DNA from: Yponomeuta sedellus | Lineage: Eukaryota > Arthropoda > Insecta > Lepidoptera > Yponomeutidae | Direction: 5' to 3' | Assembly (NCBI GenBank): GCA_934045075.1 | Contig: OW203744.1 | Coordinates: 6,387,795-6,451,794 of the forward strand | DNA: 64,000 nucleotides | Shown here: positions 55,470 through 64,000 of the stretch, piece by piece | Numbering within the stretch: the first letter of the stretch is position 1 | Layout of the letters: each line of letters opens with the position of its first letter | Program-made: the position numbers and the translations under genes | Notes under the pieces: generated by a model | The model's database searches: none | Told to the model about the DNA's origin: nothing | What the model saw: only the letters and a program-made list of their open reading frames with translations

Positions 55470-57038
55470 CGTTAGAAAGTCATATATTCTACTATTACGG
55501 ATCTCTTTAGGATGTTTCTTCTATTCATCAAAAAAATCCATTTTCGAAACTGCGAATCCGTATTCTGAAACAACAGACAAAAAAATAAAGTTCCCCTCAA
55601 GTGCGCGAGCTAAAATGAAATTTATTTGAAACTTAATAGATATCGCTATCATATACAACGATAAACGGGCGCCAAAAGGTAGACCTGCTCATGAGCACTC
55701 GAGGAAAGATAATAAAAAATATATCCCTAATTTTTTTTTGTTACAAATTTAAGTTAGAAATATTTTGAAAATTTACACCTTTAATGATATTTTGAGCTAC
55801 CACGATCACAAGGTTTTTTTGTATCGGATACCTAATTAGTACAACTATTCACCACAACTCTTAAAAATACTAATATGCCCGCAGTTATTACACAAAAAAT
55901 TATCAAAATATTTTAACAAAGAAACCAAAATTCTTAATTGTTTTGTTTTTAGTAATAAATTTTACTATGTTCCAAAGATTGTTTTGTTATTTAAAAAAAT
56001 TAGAAATAAAACAATGGTAACTATTTGTGTAATAAATTTATTACACAAATAGTTACACAAATACTAAATAAAATGTTGACGTCAATTTAGCCAAGCCAAA
56101 ATTGCATTTTATAATAGCTATAATAAAAATCTATGTGTGTAAATTTTTATATTTACCCTTGGAAGTCTTTTTACATTACAATTATAAAATATTTTTTTTA
56201 TAAATTATCAAAAAGTACAACAAATAGAAAAAAAATTAAGATTTTACACTTGTACAGTTACAATTGTATAGTTTGGAATACTATTTCAAATACACTATTA
56301 CATTTTAAATATAATAGTATGCATGACCTGTAACATACATATATCATATGAATTTCAATTGTTCTAATTGTAATAGTTGTTCTAATAAGAATAGTATTTC
56401 AAAGATTTTAATTTTCGCTACTCACGAAAATCAAAAATGTAACACTAAAATATACAAGTTACGATTAACCTACTTTTAATAATTCAAATTCAAATAATTT
56501 TATTTCGACGTAAAGAATTGACATTCTGTTTGCTGAATGTCAATGTACAATGTAAAATGTAAGCCGCCGCCTTCGGGCCGTATTGTAGTGGAGAAAAAGG
56601 CAGCGGGAAAAAAAACTCCACTCTGACCATCTTTTCTCAAATCTTCTTAAAACCAAATACATCAGTTGCCATTATGTAAACCTAATAAGATTTCATGATT
56701 GCCATTAACAACCCCAAATGCCAAAGCATCAGTCAAATGTCTCACAATAATAGGGGAAAACATAATTGCTGCGGCCAGACACACGAACAGCACTCGTTCA
56801 CGAGCATAACGCAGTGCTCAGCCATCATCAGTCTCAACCATTTTGGAGGGAGATAGATGACCCGAACACCACGCTACCATTCGAATGACCTTTAGCAAAC
56901 TTGCAGTTAAGTTTTTGTCAGTTATATAATGTATCATATAGTTATTAATATGCAATCACGTTGTCTGTACACACTTGTATGATAAAATATGTTATACTTA
57001 GTTATACTTAACAATACAATCGCGGTGGAATTGGTTTA

Positions 57039-57287
57039 CTACCACGGATTAGGATCGTTTATATAGTCGTCTATTCTATAATATGCCTTTTTACATAGCG
57101 ATTTTTTAATGAAAGTTTTAAATTTTTTTTCAGACAAGCATAGAACACGTTCTGGAATTTTGTTGTAAAAACGAACGCAGTAACCTACAAATGATGTGCC
57201 TACCTTGGCTAATCGGAATTTAGTACAAGCAATCTTGTTTCTATTCCTTGTGTTTACGTTATGAACGTCCCTATTTAATTTAAACAT
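57039..57287 (-). pseudogene. LINE tail, unit 11
   Basis: Consensus 82-codon tail. Confidence 0.75.
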
Positions 57288-57525
57288 AGTTATATTTTTC
57301 CCTAAAATTATTTTTATTTACTATGTATTTAACTTAATTACACTATATTTCGTATTTAGATTAAAATATCTTACGTATAATGACTCTTAAATTATTGTTT
57401 GTATAATGTTAAAACTGTACCCTCGATGCTACTCGCCGTGGCCTCGGTAATTACACTATTTAAACGTTCATTCTGTACCCTCCATGCTACTCGCGGTGGC
57501 CTCGGAAATTCCGTTAATGTATGGT

Positions 57526-58647
57526 CTAGCGCGGGCTAGTTATCATACGCCGTACTGTTGCATTCGTACGATTTTGCTGTGAGTCGGAGATGGACACAAA
57601 GCGTCCAAAATCCAAGCCCTCAGGCATCCTACGTCTCGCATTACGGTTTTGAATCCATGCATTAGGAATCACAAACTGGTTAGCTGCTGTTCCTTCGACA
57701 CAACACCAATTAGTGTGTGTTCCTGCAATGGCTTCTTTCACTACCTGATACCCCATGACATATGAAGCACCAAAGGTGGTGATCGGCGCGGCGGTGGCTG
57801 ATGTAGGTCTGACGACCAGTTCAGTCCACTTTGCTGCGACGTTTTGATTCTCGTCAGTTGGCACTGACTTAATCAATTGTGCCGAGTCTCCTTCGACGGT
57901 TAGCGCATCGAGCTTCACTTTCTCAACACGGAATGTTGGACATCCGGCGAAGTAGTCACTCACTTGCTGCACTAATCGTAGATTGAATCTCGTATCAGCT
58001 ATCTGTTCGCGGAAGGCCGTCGCCGTAATCCCTAAGGATTCAAGCTCGATTCTGACTTCCTCTTTTCGATGGCCGATTGCTCCAAAGTTCCCAATCATGG
58101 ATCGGGTCGCTCTGGTATTGGCTGGTAGCACTCTAAAGTTTGGCACAGGTTGCGCCGCTTCATTTGCTTCCGCCATCAGGACATCTCCACAGATACCCAA
58201 GGAGGGCACCTCTTCGTAGAGATTATGCGTGTCGGTATCTATCACTGCCGAGTGATAACCACCAAAGCCCTGAGCTACGCTTACAGGTAGGACGTGGTTT
58301 TCAAGATTGACAGTTTCACCTGTCGCATCTTTAACCGCGCCTATTCCCTTTAACATATACTGTTCTTTAAAAGTCAAAGTCGTGTTTCCACGCTTCGCTT
58401 TTATATCTAATAAACGTGCCCACAGAACTGCTGTTGTGTAGTACATCAGCATACCCCTGGTCATCTGTTTATTAAGATTTTTGTCATCGCCACCAATGGA
58501 GGCGTAGACTTCTTCTACTAGATCTGGTAATCTGCCGAAAGTCGGCGAGATCTCCTGATCTGTATGAAGTTCACGGACTGAAACGTCAATTGTCATCTTG
58601 ACTGCCTTCGCTGATCCATCCGTAATATTTGAAAAATCGTGCTTCAT
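57526..58647 (-). CDS. Virus-like protein, array copy 12 (K111E, A201E)
   Basis: Same two substitutions and linked flank changes as copy 11. The two units look like products of a single recent duplication or of gene conversion. Confidence 0.7.
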   Translation of the reverse strand: MKHDFSNITDGSAKAVKMTIDVSVRELHTDQEISPTFGRLPDLVEEVYASIGGDDKNLNKQMTRGMLMYYTTAVLWARLLDIKAKRGNTTLTFKEQYMLKGIGAVKDATGETVNLENHVLPVSVAQGFGGYHSAVIDTDTHNLYEEVPSLGICGDVLMAEANEAAQPVPNFRVLPANTRATRSMIGNFGAIGHRKEEVRIELESLGITATAFREQIADTRFNLRLVQQVSDYFAGCPTFRVEKVKLDALTVEGDSAQLIKSVPTDENQNVAAKWTELVVRPTSATAAPITTFGASYVMGYQVVKEAIAGTHTNWCCVEGTAANQFVIPNAWIQNRNARRRMPEGLDFGRFVSISDSQQNRTNATVRRMITSPR

Positions 58648-60216
58648 CGTTAGAAAGTCATATATTCTACTATTACGGATCTCTTTAGGATGTTTCTTCT
58701 ATTCATCAAAAAAATCCATTTTCGAAACTGCGAATCCGTATTCTGAAACAACAGACAAAAAAATAAAGTTCCCCTCAAGTGCGCGAGCTAAAATGAAATT
58801 TATTTGAAACTTAATAGATATCGCTATCATATACAACGATAAACGGGCGCCAAAAGGTAGACCTGCTCATGAGCACTCGAGGAAAGATAATAAAAAATAT
58901 ATCCCTAATTTTTTTTTGTTACAAATTTAAGTTAGAAATATTTTGAAAATTTACACCTTTAATGATATTTTGAGCTACCACGATCACAAGGTTTTTTTGT
59001 ATCGGATACCTAATTAGTACAACTATTCACCACAACTCTTAAAAATACTAATATGCCCGCAGTTATTACACAAAAAATTATCAAAATATTTTAACAAAGA
59101 AACCAAAATTCTTAATTGTTTTGTTTTTAGTAATAAATTTTACTATGTTCCAAAGATTGTTTTGTTATTTAAAAAAATTAGAAATAAAACAATGGTAACT
59201 ATTTGTGTAATAAATTTATTACACAAATAGTTACACAAATACTAAATAAAATGTTGACGTCAATTTAGCCAAGCCAAAATTGCATTTTATAATAGCTATA
59301 ATAAAAATCTATGTGTGTAAATTTTTATATTTACCCTTGGAAGTCTTTTTACATTACAATTATAAAATATTTTTTTTATAAATTATCAAAAAGTACAACA
59401 AATAGAAAAAAAATTAAGATTTTACACTTGTACAGTTACAATTGTATAGTTTGGAATACTATTTCAAATACACTATTACATTTTAAATATAATAGTATGC
59501 ATGACCTGTAACATACATATATCATATGAATTTCAATTGTTCTAATTGTAATAGTTGTTCTAATAAGAATAGTATTTCAAAGATTTTAATTTTCGCTACT
59601 CACGAAAATCAAAAATGTAACACTAAAATATACAAGTTACGATTAACCTACTTTTAATAATTCAAATTCAAATAATTTTATTTCGACGTAAAGAATTGAC
59701 ATTCTGTTTGCTGAATGTCAATGTACAATGTAAAATGTAAGCCGCCGCCTTCGGGCCGTATTGTAGTGGAGAAAAAGGCAGCGGGAAAAAAAACTCCACT
59801 CTGACCATCTTTTCTCAAATCTTCTTAAAACCAAATACATCAGTTGCCATTATGTAAACCTAATAAGATTTCATGATTGCCATTAACAACCCCAAATGCC
59901 AAAGCATCAGTCAAATGTCTCACAATAATAGGGGAAAACATAATTGCTGCGGCCAGACACACGAACAGCACTCGTTCACGAGCATAACGCAGTGCTCAGC
60001 CATCATCAGTCTCAACCATTTTGGAGGGAGATAGATGACCCGAACACCACGCTACCATTCGAATGACCTTTAGCAAACTTGCAGTTAAGTTTTTGTCAGT
60101 TATATAATGTATCATATAGTTATTAATATGCAATCACGTTGTCTGTACACACTTGTATGATAAAATATGTTATACTTAGTTATACTTAACAATACAATCG
60201 CGGTGGAATTGGTTTA

Positions 60217-60465
60217 CTACCACGGATTAGGATCGTTTATATAGTCGTCTATTCTATAATATGCCTTTTTACATAGCGATTTTTTAATGAAAGTTTTAAA
60301 TTTTTTTTCAGACAAGCATAGAACACGTTCTGGAATTTTGTTGTAAAAACGAACGCAGTAACCTACAAATGATGTGCCTACCTTGGCTAATCGGAATTTA
60401 GTACAAGCAATCTTGTTTCTATTCCTTGTGTTTACGTTATGAACGTCCCTATTTAATTTAAACAT
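60217..60465 (-). pseudogene. LINE tail, unit 12
   Basis: Consensus 82-codon tail. Confidence 0.75.
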
Positions 60466-60703
60466 AGTTATATTTTTCCCTAAAATTATTTTTATTTACT
60501 ATGTATTTAACTTAATTACACTATATTTCGTATTTAGATTAAAATATCTTACGTATAATGACTCTTAAATTATTGTTTGTATAATGTTAAAACTGTACCC
60601 TCGATGCTACTCGCCGTGGCCTCGGTAATTACACTATTTAAACGTTCATTCTGTACCCTCCATGCTACTCGCGGTGGCCTCGGAAATTCCGTTAATGTAT
60701 GGT

Positions 60704-61825
60704 CTAGCGCGGGCTAGTTATCATACGCCGTACTGTTGCATTCGTACGATTTTGCTGTGAGTCGGAGATGGACACAAAGCGTCCAAAATCCAAGCCCTCA
60801 GGCATCCTACGTCTCGCATTACGGTTTTGAATCCATGCATTAGGAATCACAAACTGGTTAGCTGCTGTTCCTTCGACACAACACCAATTAGTGTGTGTTC
60901 CTGCAATGGCTTCTTTCACTACCTGATACCCCATGACATATGAAGCACCAAAGGTGGTGATCGGCGCGGCGGTGGCTGATGTAGGTCTGACGACCAGTTC
61001 AGTCCACTTTGCTGCGACGTTTTGATTCTCGTCAGTTGGCACTGACTTAATCAATTGTGCCGAGTCTCCTTCGACGGTTAGCGCATCGAGCTTCACTTTC
61101 TCAACACGGAATGTTGGACATCCGGCGAAGTAGTCACTCACTTGCTGCACTAATCGTAGATTGAATCTCGTATCAGCTATCTGTTCGCGGAAGGCCGTCG
61201 CCGTAATCCCTAAGGATTCAAGCGCGATTCTGACTTCCTCTTTTCGATGGCCGATTGCTCCAAAGTTCCCAATCATGGATCGGGTCGCTCTGGTATTGGC
61301 TGGTAGCACTCTAAAGTTTGGCACAGGTTGCGCCGCTTCATTTGCTTCCGCCATCAGGACATCTCCACAGATACCCAAGGAGGGCACCTCTTCGTAGAGA
61401 TTATGCGTGTCGGTATCTATCACTGCCGAGTGATAACCACCAAAGCCCTGAGCTACGCTTACAGGTAGGACGTGGTTTTCAAGATTGACAGTTTTACCTG
61501 TCGCATCTTTAACCGCGCCTATTCCCTTTAACATATACTGTTCTTTAAAAGTCAAAGTCGTGTTTCCACGCTTCGCTTTTATATCTAATAAACGTGCCCA
61601 CAGAACTGCTGTTGTGTAGTACATCAGCATACCCCTGGTCATCTGTTTATTAAGATTTTTGTCATCGCCACCAATGGAGGCGTAGACTTCTTCTACTAGA
61701 TCTGGTAATCTGCCGAAAGTCGGCGAGATCTCCTGATCTGTATGAAGTTCACGGACTGAAACGTCAATTGTCATCTTGACTGCCTTCGCTGATCCATCCG
61801 TAATATTTGAAAAATCGTGCTTCAT
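60704..61825 (-). CDS. Virus-like protein, array copy 13
   Basis: Protein back to the consensus. Confidence 0.7.
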   Translation of the reverse strand: MKHDFSNITDGSAKAVKMTIDVSVRELHTDQEISPTFGRLPDLVEEVYASIGGDDKNLNKQMTRGMLMYYTTAVLWARLLDIKAKRGNTTLTFKEQYMLKGIGAVKDATGKTVNLENHVLPVSVAQGFGGYHSAVIDTDTHNLYEEVPSLGICGDVLMAEANEAAQPVPNFRVLPANTRATRSMIGNFGAIGHRKEEVRIALESLGITATAFREQIADTRFNLRLVQQVSDYFAGCPTFRVEKVKLDALTVEGDSAQLIKSVPTDENQNVAAKWTELVVRPTSATAAPITTFGASYVMGYQVVKEAIAGTHTNWCCVEGTAANQFVIPNAWIQNRNARRRMPEGLDFGRFVSISDSQQNRTNATVRRMITSPR

Positions 61826-63391
61826 CGTTAGAAAGTCATATATTCTACTATTACGGTTCTCTTTAGGATGTTTCTTCTATTCATCAAAAAAATCCATTTT
61901 CGAAACTGCGAATCCGTATTCTGAAACAACAGACAAAAAAATAAAGTTCCCCTCAAGTGCGCGAGCTAAAATGAAATTTATTTGAAACTTAATAGATATC
62001 GCTATCATATACAACGATAAACGGGCGCCAAAAGGTAGACCTGCTCATGAGCACTCGAGGAAAGATAATAAAAAATATATCCCTAATTTTTTTTTGTTAC
62101 AAATTTAAGTTAGAAATATTTTGAAAATTTACACCTTTAATGATATTTTGAGCTACCACGATCACAAGGTTTTTTTGTATCGGATACCTAATTAGTACAA
62201 CTATTCACCACAACTCTTAAAAATACTAATATGCCCGCAGTTATTACACAAAAAATTATCAAAATATTTTAACAAAGAAACCAAAATTCTTAATTGTTTT
62301 GTTTTTAGTAATAAATTTTACTATGTTCCAAAGATTGTTTTGTTATTTAAAAAAATTAGAAATAAAACAATGGTAACTATTTGTGTAATAAATTTATTAC
62401 ACAAATAGTTACACAAATACTAAATAAAATGTTGACGTCAATTTAGCCAAGCCAAAATTGCATTTTATAATAGCTATAATAAAAATCTATGTGTGTAAAT
62501 TTTTATATTTACCCTTGGAAGTCTTTTTACATTACAATTATAAAATATTTTTTTTATAAATTATCAAAAAGTACAACAAATAGAAAAAAAATTAAGATTT
62601 TACACTTGTACAGTTACAATTGTATAGTTTGGAATACTATTTCAAATACACTATTACATTTTAAATATAATAGTATGCATGACCTGTAACATACATATAT
62701 CATATGAATTTCAATTGTTCTAATTGTAATAGTTGTTCTAATAAGAATAGTATTTCAAAGATTTTAATTTTCGCTACTCACGAAAATCAAAAATGTAACA
62801 CTAAAATATACAAGTTACGATTAACCTACTTCTAATAATTCAAATTCAAATAATTTTATTTCGACGTAAAGAATTGACATTCTGTTTGCTGAATGTCAAT
62901 GTACAATGTAAAATGTAAGCCGCCGCCTTCGGGCCGTATTGTAGTGGAGAAAAAGGCAGCGGGAAAAAAAACTCCACTCTGACCATCTTTTCTCAAATCT
63001 TCTTAAAACCAAATACATCAGTTGCCATTATGTAAACCTAATAAGATTTCATGATTGCCATTAACAACCCCAAATGCCAAAGCATCAGTCAAATGTCTCA
63101 CAATAATAGGGGAAAACATAATTGCTGCGGCCAGACACACGAACAGCACTCGTTCACGAGCATAACGCAGTGCTCAGCCATCATCAGTCTCAACCATTTT
63201 GGAGGGAGATAGATGACCCGAACACCACGCTACCATTCGAATGACCTTTAGCAAACTTGCAGTTAAGTTTTTGTCAGTTATATAATGTATCATATAGTTA
63301 TTAATATGCAATCACGTTGTCTGTACACACTTGTATGATAAAATATGTTATACTTAGTTATACTTAACAATACAATCGCGGTGGAATTGGT

Positions 63392-63643
63392 TTACCACCA
63401 CGGATTAGGATCGTTTATATAGTCGTCTATTCTATAATATGCCTTTTTACATAGCGATTTTTTAATGAAAGTTTTAAATTTTTTTTCAGACAAGCATAGA
63501 ACACGTTCTGGAATTTTGTTGTAAAAACGAACGCAGTAACCTACAAATGATGTGCCTACCTTGGCTAATCGGAATTTAGTACAAGCAATCTTGTTTCTAT
63601 TCCTTGTGTTTACGTTATGAACGTCCCTATTTAATTTAAACAT
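63392..63643 (-). pseudogene. LINE tail, unit 13
   Basis: 83-codon form ending PNPWW. Confidence 0.75.
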
Positions 63644-63881
63644 AGTTATATTTTTCCCTAAAATTATTTTTATTTACTATGTATTTAACTTAATTACACT
63701 ATATTTCGTATTTAGATTAAAATATCTTACGTATAATGACTCTTAAATTATTGTTTGTATAATGTTAAAACTGTACCCTCGATGCTACTCGCCGTGGCCT
63801 CGGTAATTACACTATTTAAACGTTCATTCTGTACCCTCCATGCTACTCGCGGTGGCCTCGGAAATTCCGTTAATGTATGGT

Positions 63882-64000
63882 CTAGCGCGGGCTAGTTATC
63901 ATACGCCGTACTGTTGCATTCGTACGATTTTGCTGTGAGTCGGAGATGGACACAAAGCGTCCAAAATCCAAGCCCTCAGGCATCCTACGTCTCGCATTAC
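63882..64000 (-). CDS. Virus-like protein, array copy 14, C-terminal part only
   Basis: The stop and about the last 39 codons are present; the rest lies beyond the right edge. The array therefore continues. Confidence 0.75.
   Translation of the reverse strand, partial: NARRRMPEGLDFGRFVSISDSQQNRTNATVRRMITSPR

Larger units (their letters stand above)
20914..64000 (-). repeat. Tandem array, ~3,178-bp unit, 13 full copies plus a partial one, continues beyond window
   Basis: ORF starts recur at 22393, 25572, 28750, 31917, 35095, 38274, 41452, 45935, 49113, 52291, 55469, 58647 and 61825. Spacings are 3,178 or 3,179 bp, except 3,167 (a 12-bp deletion) and 4,483 (a 1,304-bp insertion including the target duplication). 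In minus-strand order a unit holds the 373-codon ORF, two 38-bp direct repeats, about 170 bp of AT-rich DNA, a 5'-truncated LINE tail with its 3' UTR, and about 1 kb of AT-rich DNA. Units differ at only a few sites. The left end is inside the LINE tail at 20914. The right end is outside the window. Confidence 0.97.

Noticed and set aside
20914..64000. Assembly collapse or duplication artefact creating the array
   Set aside because: Units carry private variants (12-bp deletion, nonsense codon, K111E/A201E pair, single insertion), which indicates real separate copies, though exact copy number cannot be verified here.

Overview
The window looks like a transposon-dense, gene-poor stretch of an insect nuclear genome, most probably a moth or butterfly. 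The reasons are CR1-type LINEs with PHD-finger ORF1 proteins and TTCAA-type 3' ends, a tRNA-derived SINE of lepidopteran style, mariner, piggyBac-like and Polinton remnants, AT-rich DNA and no bacterial signals. I see no ordinary host gene.

Layout. 1-2950 is the 5' part of a LINE on the minus strand with an open ORF1 and an ORF2 that stays open to the left edge. 3044-4345 holds broken mariner and piggyBac-like pieces. 4664-6571 is a DNA transposon bounded by 16-bp terminal inverted repeats and carrying a decayed protein of an unclassified family. 7006-10340 is a nearly complete but broken Polinton/Maverick DNA polymerase B. It is interrupted by a 371-bp tRNA-like mobile element with target-site duplications. 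10351-10801 is a large foldback element. 10802-14640 is non-coding repeat debris, including a SINE. 14647-15897 is a LINE fragment with a perfect 33-bp hairpin. 16126-20913 is a CR1-like LINE with an intact PHD plus esterase-like ORF1 and a lightly damaged ORF2.

From 20914 to the right edge (at least 43 kb) runs a head-to-tail tandem array with a period of about 3,178 bp. Each unit carries, on the minus strand, one 373-codon intronless ORF that I cannot assign to a host family. Its composition, compactness and basic C-terminal tail suggest a viral capsid or nucleoprotein (an endogenous viral element), but this is inference. Each unit also holds a 38-bp direct repeat downstream of the ORF, a 5'-truncated LINE tail and about 1 kb of AT-rich DNA with a 40-bp palindrome. 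Thirteen full-length copies are visible: twelve are open and one has a nonsense codon. A fourteenth runs off the edge. The copies are nearly identical, and their few variants show block-wise amplification.

One unit (copy 7) was hit after amplification by a 1,289-bp multimer of the same tRNA-like element found in the Polinton: one inverted copy followed by four direct copies with a 311-bp period and a 15-bp target-site duplication. The two most unusual things here are the amplified virus-like gene and this multimeric tRNA-like element.
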